From the NCBI GenBank assembly GCA_017617145.1, contig JAFZWX010000204.1, positions 71,252 through 135,251 on the forward strand: a stretch of DNA of 64,000 nt. Reading direction: 5' to 3'. Source of the stretch: Treponema sp. GTDB taxonomy: Bacteria > Spirochaetota > Spirochaetia > Treponematales > Treponemataceae. The position numbers and the translations under genes were made by a program. The first letter of the stretch is position 1. Each line of letters begins with the position of its first letter. Below the pieces are notes generated by a model. That model was given only the letters and a program-made list of their open reading frames with translations, had not been told where the DNA came from and did no database searches. Of the stretch, positions 35,641 to 45,341 are shown piece by piece.

Positions 35641-37101
35641 ATGACAAAAACAGAATTTGAGGCATATCTTAAAAAGAATTTTCCACGAACAAGTTCGTTT
35701 TTTTCAGGTTTTTCTCTTTTTATTGTAGATATTCTTGTCCTTATTCTGTGTATTGGACTTGGTTTCTTTATTGTAAATCTTTTTGCAATTCATGATATTA
35801 ACTTCCGTTCCTTTATAAACTATACAATCTTTATTCCGTTTATTCTTTTGCTTTTTGGCTGCATGGGTCTTTATCCGGGAATTATGATACCAGCCGCAGA
35901 ACAAGTAAAAAAATATAGTATATCATCGTTTTTTGGTTTTTCGGTAATTACATCTTTTGTTGTAGTTTCCAGTCTTACAGATTCTAATCCTGCTGCTATA
36001 ATCCGAAGTTATTCAGGAAACGTAGAAATCATTCTTGCATTTTTCATTACGTTTATTTTTTCAATTTTTCTTTTACCTACATTCCGTGAATTTGCAAAAA
36101 GAAAATTCTCTAAAAATAAATGGTTTGGAGTTCCTGCCGTAATTTATTGTACGAGTTCCAGTGCAGATGAAGTAATTAAAAGGCTGAATAAAAATAAATA
36201 TTTAGGATATAAACCTGCAGTTATAATTGATGCCGCTTTAAAAGAACCTTGTATAAAAGACAATATTCCTGCATTTCCACCAGTTAATGATATTAACGAT
36301 ATTATCCATGATTTTAATATTAAACAGGCAATTATTTGTGATTATAAAGATGAAATTTCTACTATAATGACTTCTTATCGTTATACAATTGCAGTTTCTG
36401 TTTCTCAAACATCATTTACTTGTTCACAGCAGCTTAAAGATATTGCCGGAATTATCGGTTTTGCTTCTACACATAACCTTACATTTAAAACTAATCTTTT
36501 CTTAAAACGATTTCTTGATATTTTTATAATTATTCTTTTTTCACCAATTCTTATTCCGTTATTTTTCATTCTTATAATATTAACAAAACTTACCTCTAAA
36601 GGACCTGTTTTTTATGGTCACAAGCGTGTTGGTAAGAACGGAAAAGAATTCAAATGCTGGAAATTCCGTTCAATGTGTATCGATGCCGACAAAAAGCTTG
36701 ATGAGATTCTGGCAAATAACCCTCAGATGCGCGAAGAATGGGAAAAAGAACGGAAATTTACAAATGATCCACGCGTAACAAAATTTGGAAAATTCTTACG
36801 AAAGACAAGTCTTGATGAACTTCCACAATTGATAAATATTTTACTTGGACAAATGAGTTTTGTTGGTCCAAGGCCTGTTACTGAACCGGAATTAGAAAAA
36901 TATGGCAATTACAGAGATTATGTTCTTTCTGTTTCTCCTGGCCTTTCCGGTATGTGGCAAACCTCTGGTCGTTCCGATACAGAATATGAAGAACGCATAG
37001 CTCTTGATTCTTATTATATCCAGAACTGGTCAATTTGGCTTGATATATGGATTTTAATTAAAACTGTTTATGTTGTTTTAAAAGGACGCGGTGCTTACTA
37101 A
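35641..37101 (+). CDS. Polyprenyl-phosphate sugar-1-phosphate transferase (WbaP-like)
   Basis: The 486-residue inner-membrane protein probably starts glycan assembly by moving a hexose-1-phosphate onto undecaprenyl phosphate. Four N-terminal membrane helices (to about residue 165) and a nucleotide-binding-like middle lead to a membrane hairpin (KRFLDIFIIILFSPILIPLF). The catalytic domain follows with KCWKFRSMCIDADKK, TSLDELPQLINILLGQMSFVG, VGPRPVTEPELEKY and PGLSGMWQTSGRSD. This is the full polyisoprenyl-phosphate hexose-1-phosphate transferase layout with the Asp-Glu catalytic pair (LDELPQ). It is coupled to the Omp85-like gene by TAATG. Confidence 0.9.
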   Translation: MTKTEFEAYLKKNFPRTSSFFSGFSLFIVDILVLILCIGLGFFIVNLFAIHDINFRSFINYTIFIPFILLLFGCMGLYPGIMIPAAEQVKKYSISSFFGFSVITSFVVVSSLTDSNPAAIIRSYSGNVEIILAFFITFIFSIFLLPTFREFAKRKFSKNKWFGVPAVIYCTSSSADEVIKRLNKNKYLGYKPAVIIDAALKEPCIKDNIPAFPPVNDINDIIHDFNIKQAIICDYKDEISTIMTSYRYTIAVSVSQTSFTCSQQLKDIAGIIGFASTHNLTFKTNLFLKRFLDIFIIILFSPILIPLFFILIILTKLTSKGPVFYGHKRVGKNGKEFKCWKFRSMCIDADKKLDEILANNPQMREEWEKERKFTNDPRVTKFGKFLRKTSLDELPQLINILLGQMSFVGPRPVTEPELEKYGNYRDYVLSVSPGLSGMWQTSGRSDTEYEERIALDSYYIQNWSIWLDIWILIKTVYVVLKGRGAY

Positions 37102-38672
37102 TGAAAAAAATCGCTTTCTTTTTTACATTAATTCTTTTTTTATTTCCTGTTGCCGCACAACAATATAAAATTGAAGATGTTAATTATTCTATTCAAGGCT
37201 GTGGACATCCTATTTTTGGAATTACCCAGGAATACGCACTTGCTCAACAGGTACCCATTGATAAAAAAAAGGTATTTCAGAATACAGAAGAATTAGAATT
37301 ATATGTTTTAGATTTGAATAAACGTCTTCAAAATCTTAGAGCTTTTGAAACAATTGATATTTCTTATGAAAATTGTGAATCAGAAAACGAAACAGGTGCA
37401 CCTGTTCCTGTAAAACTTTTGATTTCGGTAAAAGATTCATTTCACCTTTTTGCAATTCCGGGGCCAAAATACGATTCAAATACAGGACTTACTTTTAAAC
37501 TTAAAATTAAAGACTCTAACTTTTTAGGTACACTTAATACACTTTCTTCAGATTTATATATTCTTTTACCAACTCATGAATCTGATGGTAATAGCACCGA
37601 ATTTGGCTTCAATGTAGGTGCAGATTATCCTTTTAAAGCCGGTATTTTTGATGCTGTATGGCTTAACGATTTAGGTTTTTCTTTTACAATTGGAGACAGC
37701 ATGCCTGAATGGGATATCCGTACAGGTTTACGTCTTTCACTTCCATTTGAAAAAACATCTATTGTATTCGAAACAAATCAAAGGTTTGTTAATAATTTTG
37801 GTTATAAACAATATGGTGATAACTTATATTTTGTAAACGATTTAAAAGTTTATGTTCCTTTTATAATTGCCAAACTTAATTATTTTGGAAACTTAACTTA
37901 CACTCCTTATACAATTACAACCTTTAACTGGGATTTTGACGGTATTTCAACAGAAAACTCAGGACTTTCTAGTCCAGTTATGACTATAGGTCACAGTCTT
38001 TCGTTTGGACGCGTAGACTGGAGTCAGAATCTTAGAACCGGTTTTTCTTTAAGTCTCGATAATTCTTATACATATAACTTTCAACGCAATAGATTTTATC
38101 CTCAGATTCAACTCGACACTTGTGCATACAAAAAAATTGATTTAATTGATGATTCTTATTTTTTACGAAATTTTGGTATAGCAGCAAAATCAATAATATT
38201 TACATATCTGTTTAATCCAAAGCAAGATAAATATATTTACAATGATGGAAACGCAATTGGCCGACATTTACGAGGAATACGAGACTCTCAGGTTTATGAA
38301 GGAACAAATATTTCTTCACTCTCACCTACAAACGCTTTTATATTAAACTTTGATCTTCCAATTCATTTTTTTACAACTAATTTTACAAAATCATTTTTAC
38401 GATACATGAATTTTGACCTGCAGCTTTCACCATTCTTTGATATGGCCTTATGTTACAATAAAATAAATCAAACTTTCTTTTCTTTTAAAGATGGCTTTTA
38501 TGCCGCAGGATTAGAAGTAATTGTTTATCCTCTTAAATGGTCTGGAATTACAATTAGAGGAAGTGTTGGCGTTGATGTAGGCCGTAAATTCCTTTCAAAT
38601 TATCTGAACATGGATTGGCGCGAAAGCGTTTCCAAAAAAGAATTCTCCATCGGTTTTGGGCTCCATTACTGA
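37101..38672 (+). CDS. Omp85/BamA-like outer-membrane protein with one POTRA-like domain
   Basis: The 523-residue protein has a signal peptide (IAFFFTLILFLFPVAAQ) and one POTRA-sized domain (about 22-125: VFQNTEELELYVLDLNKRLQ, then NLRAFETIDISYENCE and PVKLLISVKD). It is followed by about 400 residues of barrel and the C-terminal strand FSIGFGLHY, which looks like a BAM-recognised last strand. Around residue 390, HLRGIRDSQVYEGTN resembles the conserved (V/I)RG(F/Y) loop-6 motif of Omp85 proteins. BamA itself has five POTRAs, so this is a shorter relative. Coupling to the initiating transferase suggests a role in exporting or assembling surface glycan components. Confidence 0.6.
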   Translation: MKKIAFFFTLILFLFPVAAQQYKIEDVNYSIQGCGHPIFGITQEYALAQQVPIDKKKVFQNTEELELYVLDLNKRLQNLRAFETIDISYENCESENETGAPVPVKLLISVKDSFHLFAIPGPKYDSNTGLTFKLKIKDSNFLGTLNTLSSDLYILLPTHESDGNSTEFGFNVGADYPFKAGIFDAVWLNDLGFSFTIGDSMPEWDIRTGLRLSLPFEKTSIVFETNQRFVNNFGYKQYGDNLYFVNDLKVYVPFIIAKLNYFGNLTYTPYTITTFNWDFDGISTENSGLSSPVMTIGHSLSFGRVDWSQNLRTGFSLSLDNSYTYNFQRNRFYPQIQLDTCAYKKIDLIDDSYFLRNFGIAAKSIIFTYLFNPKQDKYIYNDGNAIGRHLRGIRDSQVYEGTNISSLSPTNAFILNFDLPIHFFTTNFTKSFLRYMNFDLQLSPFFDMALCYNKINQTFFSFKDGFYAAGLEVIVYPLKWSGITIRGSVGVDVGRKFLSNYLNMDWRESVSKKEFSIGFGLHY

Positions 38673-38706
38673 GAAGCTTGATAATATAATACTAAAGAAA
38701 TCATTT

Positions 38707-38774
38707 GTGAAAAAAAATATGCAGTGAAGGACATTCCTCTTCGCCCATGTCCTTCACTGCATATTTTTTTTCAC
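38707..38774. terminator. Perfect 28-bp stem-loop between convergent genes
   Basis: Arms 38707-38734 and 38747-38774 pair without mismatch around a 12-nt loop (TCCTCTTCGCCC). The arms start with eight A and end with eight T, so a U-tract follows the GC-rich part of the stem on both strands: a textbook bidirectional terminator between the Omp85-like gene and the TPR gene. Confidence 0.9.
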
Positions 38775-38784
38775 CAGTTGTTTT

Positions 38785-39882
38785 TTACTCTGGATTTTTT
38801 ATACCATCAAGTTTATCAAGTTTAAGAACTGCATCCTGCTGCCAATACTGTTGTGGCGAATGAAAAGCAAGAATCGTTAATAAGTTATACGAAAATTTTG
38901 TATAACCACATTCATTACATATTTCGCAGAACAAATTAAAGCTTCTCCAAACTTCATTATCGTTTCCCCATTTTACAATATCATTATGCAAGGAAACTAA
39001 ATCAAGAAAGTCCTGAAGATTTACATATTCAAAATCAATATCTCGCTTTGAAACTACATTGTAGATTTTTGTAAAACCAGTTATTACTGCTACAGCACAA
39101 TAATCGAATGCCTTGTCAAATTCATTAATTGAATAATAATATTGTGCAAGCTCATAAAAAGCTCTTAAACAAAAATAATCCTGTGCACGATACATTGTAA
39201 AAAACTTTTCAATTGCAGCATCATCATTTTTTGAAACAGTATTTTTCATTGAACGCGCCAGAGTCATGTTTGTCTGATTCTGTTCTTTACCTATAATATT
39301 TAAAAGTCTTATTTCCATTAATTCATAATCACCACTTAATCTGCTAAGATCTGCAAGTAAGTAAATTATTTCATAACGTTCATCTGGAATATCAAGAACT
39401 TCCGAGTTTTCTAAGGCTTTAAGATAATATTGTTCTGCAAATGAATATTCACCTTCAATTTTATAAATATCACCAATAAGCTTTTGTGCTTCAGGATATT
39501 CTTCATGACTTTTTATATAAGCTAATATTTTAGTTATTGAATTATCAAACTGACCTTTTGAATTATAATAATTTATAAGATTTATTACATCATATTCATC
39601 ACGGTTTGTTAATACCGGAATAATACTTAATATGTTGTCGCCTGCATTTTTTACTTCTCTTGCTGAAATACTTGTTGAAATTGCATCATAATCTGCTTTC
39701 AGCTGCTCTTTTTTATACAAAATTGCATCTTCAGCATATTTTAATGCTTTTCCATATTCTTTATTTTCATATGCAGCCTGAGCATTACGGAATGAAATAA
39801 TACTTTTTGAATTTAAGTTATTTTGTGCAAAAATTGTGAGACTAAAAAACGATAAAATAACTAAAAGGATAATTTTTTTCAT
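38785..39882 (-). CDS. Exported tetratricopeptide-repeat protein
   Basis: The 365-residue protein has a signal peptide (MKKIILLVILSFFSLTIFAQ) and TPR-like helix pairs: ISFRNAQAAYENKEYGKALK, EAQKLIGDIYKIEGEYSFAE followed by QYYLKALENSE, and AFYELAQYYYSINEFDKAFD. A periplasmic scaffold role is likely. The gene overlaps ispG by 4 nt, and the same neighbour pair is, to my knowledge, present in T. pallidum. No enzymatic motif is seen. Confidence 0.8.
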   Translation of the reverse strand: MKKIILLVILSFFSLTIFAQNNLNSKSIISFRNAQAAYENKEYGKALKYAEDAILYKKEQLKADYDAISTSISAREVKNAGDNILSIIPVLTNRDEYDVINLINYYNSKGQFDNSITKILAYIKSHEEYPEAQKLIGDIYKIEGEYSFAEQYYLKALENSEVLDIPDERYEIIYLLADLSRLSGDYELMEIRLLNIIGKEQNQTNMTLARSMKNTVSKNDDAAIEKFFTMYRAQDYFCLRAFYELAQYYYSINEFDKAFDYCAVAVITGFTKIYNVVSKRDIDFEYVNLQDFLDLVSLHNDIVKWGNDNEVWRSFNLFCEICNECGYTKFSYNLLTILAFHSPQQYWQQDAVLKLDKLDGIKNPE

Positions 39883-40964
39883 AAAGAATTTAATTCCTCT
39901 ATAAATACTTTATCGGCATCTTTTGCGTCTATCGTTCGTACTATTTTACCTTTTTTAAAAATAATTGCTTTGTCGGCTGTTCCTGCAATTCCAATATCTG
40001 CATGGCGGCCTTCACCAGGACCATTAACAACACAACCCATTATTGCAACAGTTATATCTTTTTGCATTGCAAGAAGTCTGTTTTCCCAGCGTTTCATAAA
40101 ACCAATTACATCAAAGCCAATACGACCACAGCGTGGACACGAAACTATTTTTACTCCGCCTGCACGCTTTCCGCATTCTTTTAAAATATTCAGGCCGGCA
40201 ATTACTTCGTTTTCAGGCGTGTCCGAAAGGCTAACCCTTATTGTGTCTCCAATACCCTGATTAAGCAATGTCGAAAATGCAATTGAAGATTTTACAATAC
40301 CTCCAATGAGCGGGCCTGCTTCTGTTACGCCAAGATGCAGCGGATTATTATATTTTTGGCTATAAAAAGTATTACACTGTATAGTTTCGTTAACATCACT
40401 AGACTTCATGCTAACTACATACTGATCAAAATTGTATTTTTCAAAGATTGCCGCTTCCCGCACGGCTGTTTCGCAAAGTCCCTGGGCGCGGGTAATAGTT
40501 CCAGCTGCAATTTGTTCCTGTAAATCTTTTGGAAGACTTCCGCTGTTTATTCCAATTCTTATAGGAACACCGTTCTGGCGGCAGGCTTCAATGACCGTGC
40601 GTGTATTTTCTTCTGAACCAATGTTTCCCGGGTTTATTCGTATTGCAGCAACATTACCCTTCAGACATTCAAGTGCAAGTGTGTGGTCAAAATGAATGTC
40701 TGCAACAAGCGGGAGTTCTGTTTGTTCTGCCAGAAGACAAAGTCCCTGCGCACTTGGTAAATCAGGAACAGCAAAACGAATAATGTCGCAGCCAAGTTCT
40801 TTTAACTGCGACATTTCGTTGAGAATTTTTTCTAATTTCGTAGGATTAGAAGTAAGGTCATCAATCGGCTCCTTCCACATTGTCTGCAGCGATACCTGTG
40901 AATCTCCACCGATTGATATTAATTTAGTTTTCCCCTTCCCACCCAAGTAAACTTTTTTGGTCAA
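39879..40964 (-). CDS. ispG: 4-hydroxy-3-methylbut-2-en-1-yl diphosphate synthase
   Basis: The 361-residue enzyme reduces methylerythritol cyclodiphosphate to HMBPP in the non-mevalonate isoprenoid pathway. The 4Fe-4S cysteines are visible in VSCPRCGRIGFD and MGCVVNGPGEGRHADIGIAG, and the TIM-barrel half has LVADIHFDHTLALECL and IRINPGNIGSEE. Length fits the short bacterial form. It is followed on the minus strand by the TPR gene (ATGA overlap) and preceded by the V-ATPase K gene 9 nt away, so all could share one transcript. Confidence 0.95.
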   Translation of the reverse strand: MTKKVYLGGKGKTKLISIGGDSQVSLQTMWKEPIDDLTSNPTKLEKILNEMSQLKELGCDIIRFAVPDLPSAQGLCLLAEQTELPLVADIHFDHTLALECLKGNVAAIRINPGNIGSEENTRTVIEACRQNGVPIRIGINSGSLPKDLQEQIAAGTITRAQGLCETAVREAAIFEKYNFDQYVVSMKSSDVNETIQCNTFYSQKYNNPLHLGVTEAGPLIGGIVKSSIAFSTLLNQGIGDTIRVSLSDTPENEVIAGLNILKECGKRAGGVKIVSCPRCGRIGFDVIGFMKRWENRLLAMQKDITVAIMGCVVNGPGEGRHADIGIAGTADKAIIFKKGKIVRTIDAKDADKVFIEELNSL

Positions 40965-40973
40965 TTTATCGTC

Positions 40974-41396
40974 TTAGCAAACAATTATTGAGAATACCAT
41001 AGCGAACAAAGCTACAGTTTCACAAAGACCTACTACCATGATGTACTGAGCAAAACCTTTTCCTGTTTCACCAAGGGCATCTGAACCGGCAGCACCAGCT
41101 TTTCCCTGAGCAATAGCAGAGAAACACATTGCAAGACCAGAAGCAATACCAAGACCAAGAAGGAAGCCGGCAGGCTTATCTGAACCATTCATTGACTGCA
41201 TAAGCAAGAAACCATAAATTGTCTGTGTAAGTGGAGCACCGGCAAATACTGTAAGAATGAATGGAGCAGGCTTGTTATTAATATAACAGCGTTTCCAGGC
41301 TCCGATTGCCCCCTGTCCGGCAATTCCAATTCCAATTGCTGAACCAATAGCAGCAATACCCATTACAACAGCAGCACCAAGCATACCAAAATCCAT
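40974..41396 (-). CDS. ntpK: V-type ATP synthase subunit K (membrane rotor ring)
   Basis: The 140-residue proteolipid has two helical hairpins, the duplicated c-subunit form of V-type rings. The ion-binding Glu is E126 in helix 4 (GLCETVALFAMVFS). T57 and Q58 in PLTQTIYGF and Q97 in AIAQGKAG occupy the positions of T64, Q65 and Q110 that bind sodium with E139 in Enterococcus hirae NtpK. The first hairpin has no carboxylate, as in other duplicated rings. It is the last V-ATPase gene of the operon. Confidence 0.92.
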   Translation of the reverse strand: MDFGMLGAAVVMGIAAIGSAIGIGIAGQGAIGAWKRCYINNKPAPFILTVFAGAPLTQTIYGFLLMQSMNGSDKPAGFLLGLGIASGLAMCFSAIAQGKAGAAGSDALGETGKGFAQYIMVVGLCETVALFAMVFSIIVC

Positions 41397-41407
41397 AATT
41401 TATCTCC

Positions 41408-43333
41408 TTATTTATTTTCCTTTTCCTTAAAAGGACTATATTTTAATCCAGACCATGACATTCCTAAATGGCTTGAAAATTCAAGTGTATTAAGACGCAC
41501 GCCATGAACTATAACCGACAACAAGTTCAGAATCATGTTCAAGCCATGTCCGAACGCCAAAAGTGCAACAAATGCAAGGAACAAAATTGCGTGTCCCCAC
41601 ATAGGACCAGCCATTTCGTTTACAGTATTACTGATTGCAGCACCTGCAAGTCCAACTGCCCACAAACGGATGTAAGAAACAATATCACTGAATACGTTTA
41701 CTACACCAAGCAGTACGGAAATAATATTCTTACAGCTTTCAAGTACAGATTTTCCAACTGAACCTTCGTAGTTGCTGAAGATAAAACTTAAAACAAAGCC
41801 TACACCAACAAGACTGATTTCGAAAAGTCCGATTGGGAATCCGTAAATCTTTTCTGTAAAACTGAATACTGTAGAACTTACAACCATTGAAAGTACAACC
41901 CAGTACATACCAATAAGCTGCAAAAGTGCACCAAAATCACCAAGAACCTTAAGCGATTTTCTGTTACGAATCATTGCTTTAATATGTGCAACACTAAGCT
42001 GCAGTAAGGCAAGTGTAAAACAGAATATCTGAAGATTCTGTGCATTTGATAAACCTTCTGTTTCGTTAGGTTTCCAGAACGGTGTCCATTGCTGTTCATA
42101 CGCATTAGAAATCTGTGGAATAGAAAGCTTTACAAGCCACTGTGGAAGCTGTTCAGGTTTTAGTCCAAACCAGGTACAAGTTACCATACCCCATACTATT
42201 GTAGCAAAGCCTACAAGAGTAACAAGCCCAAGTAATGGAGCAGGTTTCTTTCCAGTAAATACGGCCTTGAAAATCATTATGAGACCGATTACTGTAACTA
42301 AAAGTCCGTAACCACCGTCTCCAAAAATCATTCCAAAGAAAATTGTAAAGAACAATAGGAACCAGCCCGAAATATCATATTCATGATAGCCTGGAACTGT
42401 TCCCAAAAAGTCTGTGAGTGGATATATTAAACTTACAAACTTGTTGTTCTTAAGCTTTGTTGGAACTTCCAAATCGTCATCTTCCGGATCTTCACAGGCA
42501 ACTGCCCACTGATTTTTAGCACAGGCAGCTTTGAATTCTTCAAGGTCGGCAGTTGGAACATAACCGGTAATCCAGGCAAGTTCATTTTCTGAATCAATAT
42601 TTTCATGTTCCATACCGGCGTTTACATTTTCAAATTCAATATCCGATTCCAGATTCTTACGGAAAGCTGTAATAGCAGGAATATAGATAGCATTTTCCAT
42701 ATAAAACTTTTCTATACTCTTAATTTCAGCTTCATCATCTTTTATTTCTTTCTCAAGAACTTTTGTAGAAAGACGTGGGAAAGGAACCTCAAAGGCTTCT
42801 GGTAAAAGCTTCTCTGGTCTGCCTTCTCCACCATTTATAATAAGGAATCTTACAAGCTTTTTGTCATTATTTACAAGAATCGTTTCAATTTCCTGATCAA
42901 CAAGACTGTATTTTTCTGCAGGAATTTCATACATCTTGATTTGAATTCCTTTTTCATTAAGGTATTCAAAATCTTCAAGACTTACACTTCCCCAGTTTGC
43001 AAAACGATCAAGTTCTGTTGTATCTGCAGATATTTCTTCAAGAAGCTGTTTTTTTCTTTCAGACTTCTGGACAACAGATTTACAAAGCTCAATAACTTTA
43101 GAATCAGAAATTGATGGAGAAAGTTTTTTTGTTTTTTTATCAAGCTTTACTTCACCTAAAATACTTTCTGAAACTACAGCATTGTTAGTATATTCCTTAA
43201 AAGCATTCAGCTTTTCGCTTGAACCTTCCATTTTTTTAAGATGTACAAGTCCAATTTTTCGAAGAGCTTTTAATGCATCTTCTTTTTCTTTGTTGAGAAG
43301 TACGACAGAAACTTTTTTCATTTGTTCAATCAT
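41408..43333 (-). CDS. ntpI: V-type ATP synthase subunit I
   Basis: The 641-residue stator protein starts MIEQMKKVSVVLLNKEKEDALK, has a soluble coiled N-half and about seven membrane helices after residue 330. SYIRLWAVGLAGAAISNTVNEM carries the conserved helix with the Arg essential for ion exit against the K ring (as in subunit a/I). GMIFGDGGYG is another family block. It overlaps the D gene by 4 nt. Confidence 0.92.
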   Translation of the reverse strand: MIEQMKKVSVVLLNKEKEDALKALRKIGLVHLKKMEGSSEKLNAFKEYTNNAVVSESILGEVKLDKKTKKLSPSISDSKVIELCKSVVQKSERKKQLLEEISADTTELDRFANWGSVSLEDFEYLNEKGIQIKMYEIPAEKYSLVDQEIETILVNNDKKLVRFLIINGGEGRPEKLLPEAFEVPFPRLSTKVLEKEIKDDEAEIKSIEKFYMENAIYIPAITAFRKNLESDIEFENVNAGMEHENIDSENELAWITGYVPTADLEEFKAACAKNQWAVACEDPEDDDLEVPTKLKNNKFVSLIYPLTDFLGTVPGYHEYDISGWFLLFFTIFFGMIFGDGGYGLLVTVIGLIMIFKAVFTGKKPAPLLGLVTLVGFATIVWGMVTCTWFGLKPEQLPQWLVKLSIPQISNAYEQQWTPFWKPNETEGLSNAQNLQIFCFTLALLQLSVAHIKAMIRNRKSLKVLGDFGALLQLIGMYWVVLSMVVSSTVFSFTEKIYGFPIGLFEISLVGVGFVLSFIFSNYEGSVGKSVLESCKNIISVLLGVVNVFSDIVSYIRLWAVGLAGAAISNTVNEMAGPMWGHAILFLAFVALLAFGHGLNMILNLLSVIVHGVRLNTLEFSSHLGMSWSGLKYSPFKEKENK

Positions 43334-43956
43334 TTGCCGGCCTCCTCTGCATCAAGTTCAACTTTTGCCTGAAGCTTTTTCTTTGATATTTTACTTCGGA
43401 CAACTGCCGCAACCTGTTCATCACCAAGATAAACGGTTATTTTCTTAATATTCGCCTTGGTCTGAGGTATTTTTACTTTTTCAAAAAGATTTACACGTTG
43501 TGTAGTTGTGCGTAATTCCTTTGAAAGAAGCCTTACCTGTTCATCAAGAACTTCGGCTTCCAAATCAAGCGAAAGTGCCTTTTCCATACGGTCTGCAGCC
43601 ATATCAATCCAGAGCGGTGTTTCGTAAAGGTTGTAATCCCCTCTTCCAAAATCGGCTCCTTCGTATACAGGAATTGTAACACCTGCGATGTTACCGAATC
43701 CTTTTTTGATATTTTTTACAGTTACCATATCAGGTTTAAAAGCTTCACGTTCACCGAATACTGCAATCCATTCGTCAAACTCTTTTTCAAGAGCAACGCG
43801 TGCTGCACGTACTTCCTTGGCCTTGGCGTCTATAGTGCGGATTTCTGTCTGAAGCTGTTGTTTTTTGAGAATAAGTGTTGGAAGATAGCGGTTATACATT
43901 TTAAGCGCATCTTTCTGAACCTTTAGCTCATTTTTTGTCAGCTTAATTTTTGCCAT
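43330..43956 (-). CDS. ntpD: V-type ATP synthase subunit D (central stalk)
   Basis: The 208-residue protein starts MAKIKLTKNELKVQKDALK at ATG 43956, with GGAG 7 nt upstream; a longer form from ATG 43974 would bury that SD and is not used. Two long coiled-coil helices at both ends (ALKMYNRYLPTLILKKQQLQ and TTQRVNLFEKVKIPQTKANI) are typical of the rotor shaft. The C-terminus is rich in Lys and Glu. The gap to the B gene holds a REP pair. Confidence 0.9.
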   Translation of the reverse strand: MAKIKLTKNELKVQKDALKMYNRYLPTLILKKQQLQTEIRTIDAKAKEVRAARVALEKEFDEWIAVFGEREAFKPDMVTVKNIKKGFGNIAGVTIPVYEGADFGRGDYNLYETPLWIDMAADRMEKALSLDLEAEVLDEQVRLLSKELRTTTQRVNLFEKVKIPQTKANIKKITVYLGDEQVAAVVRSKISKKKLQAKVELDAEEAGK

Positions 43957-43972
43957 TTCAAAACTCCATGTC

Positions 43973-44028
43973 ATTATCGGGCTTGACCCGATAATCTTTT
44001 ATCAGATTGCCGTGTCAAGCACGGCAAT
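43973..44028. repeat. Inverted pair of REP-like palindromes between ntpB and ntpD
   Basis: Unit 1 is ATTATCGGG-CTTGA-CCCGATAAT (43973-43995) and unit 2 is ATTGCCGTG-TCAAG-CACGGCAAT (44006-44028). Both are perfect 9-bp stems and the loops are reverse complements, so the units are in opposite orientation. They fill the 84-nt gap inside the V-ATPase operon and could reduce readthrough or protect the upstream message. A third copy is at 49791. Confidence 0.8.
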
Positions 44029-44040
44029 GACGTTTTTGCA

Positions 44041-45339
44041 CTACTTCTTCTTTGGCCAATACTCTTCGATGAGCGATGACTTTAAGCCGGTTTCTTCCGG
44101 ATCAAAGCAGTCGGCCAGAATCTTCCAGCCAAGGTCAAGTGCATCTTCCAATGAAATATTCTTTGAAAGATCCATCATTCCGTCTTCAAACATCTTTCCG
44201 TAAACAAGGAGCTTATCATCCCACTTACTCATATTAAAGCCCATAGACTTCTTTTCGAGTGTGTCTTTGTAATTTGAATAAAGACGAATCATACCATCCA
44301 TAAGGGCTCGGTGGTCTGAACGGGTTGTTCCGTTTACATTCTGCTTAAGACGTGAAAGAGAACCGAACGGCTCAATACGTCCACCTTTAAGGTAGTACTG
44401 ACCTTCGGTAATATAACCTGTGTTATCCGGTACCGGGTGAGTAACATCATCACCAGGCATTGTAGTAACTGCAAGAATTGTTACAGAACCTGCACTATCA
44501 AAGTCTACGGCTTTTTCGTAGCGGGCTGCAAGCTGTGAATACAAGTCTCCAGGATAACCACGGTTAGAAGGAACCTGTTCCTGTGTAATGGCAATTTCCT
44601 TCATTGAGTCTGCAAAGTTTGTCATATCGGTAAGAAGTACAAGTACGTCTTTTCCTTTAAGGGCAAACTGTTCTGCAACTGCAAGTGAAAGGTCAGGAAT
44701 TTTCTGACATTCTACAGTTGGGTCAGCGGCTGTATGCATGAACATTACAGTCTTACTAAGAGCGCCACCATCTTCAAGAGTCTTCTTAAAGTAAAGGTAG
44801 TCATCATATTTAAGACCCATACCACCAAGAACAATTACGTCAACTTCGGCCTGCATGGCAATGCGTGCAAGCAGCTGGTTATAAGGTTCTCCAGAAATAG
44901 AGAAAATAGGAAGTTTCTGAGATACAACCAGTGTATTGAACATATCAATCATTGGGATACCTGTACGAATCATACGGCGTGCCATAATACGTTTTGAAGG
45001 GTTTACAGAAGGTCCTCCAATTGTAACAAGGCAGTCTGCAAGAGCAGGTCCATTATCGCGTGGCTGTGCTGAACCGTTAAAGATTCGTCCAAGTAAATCA
45101 TCAGAGAAAGAAACTTCCATCTGATGTCCTAAGAATTTGATGTGGTCTCCGGTAGAAATACCTCGTCCTCCGGCGAATACCTGAAGACTAACTACATCAC
45201 CTTCAATTTTATTTACTTCGGCAAGAGACTTACCAAAGCGTGTTTCAATTTCCGCAAGCTCACCATAAGCAACGCCTGTTGCTTTTACAGTGATAACGCT
45301 TCCGACGATGGATTCAATCTTACTATAAACTTTGTTCAT
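44041..45339 (-). CDS. ntpB: V-type ATP synthase subunit B
   Basis: The 432-residue regulatory hexamer subunit starts [20 protein letters not shown] and shows [54 protein letters not shown], and the [12 protein letters not shown] and [18 protein letters not shown] blocks of V/A-type B subunits. It has no canonical P-loop, as expected. It is encoded 2 nt after subunit A; the next gene, D, follows after the REP pair. Confidence 0.95.
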   Translation of the reverse strand: MNKVYSKIESIVGSVITVKATGVAYGELAEIETRFGKSLAEVNKIEGDVVSLQVFAGGRGISTGDHIKFLGHQMEVSFSDDLLGRIFNGSAQPRDNGPALADCLVTIGGPSVNPSKRIMARRMIRTGIPMIDMFNTLVVSQKLPIFSISGEPYNQLLARIAMQAEVDVIVLGGMGLKYDDYLYFKKTLEDGGALSKTVMFMHTAADPTVECQKIPDLSLAVAEQFALKGKDVLVLLTDMTNFADSMKEIAITQEQVPSNRGYPGDLYSQLAARYEKAVDFDSAGSVTILAVTTMPGDDVTHPVPDNTGYITEGQYYLKGGRIEPFGSLSRLKQNVNGTTRSDHRALMDGMIRLYSNYKDTLEKKSMGFNMSKWDDKLLVYGKMFEDGMMDLSKNISLEDALDLGWKILADCFDPEETGLKSSLIEEYWPKKK

Positions 45340-45341
45340 AA

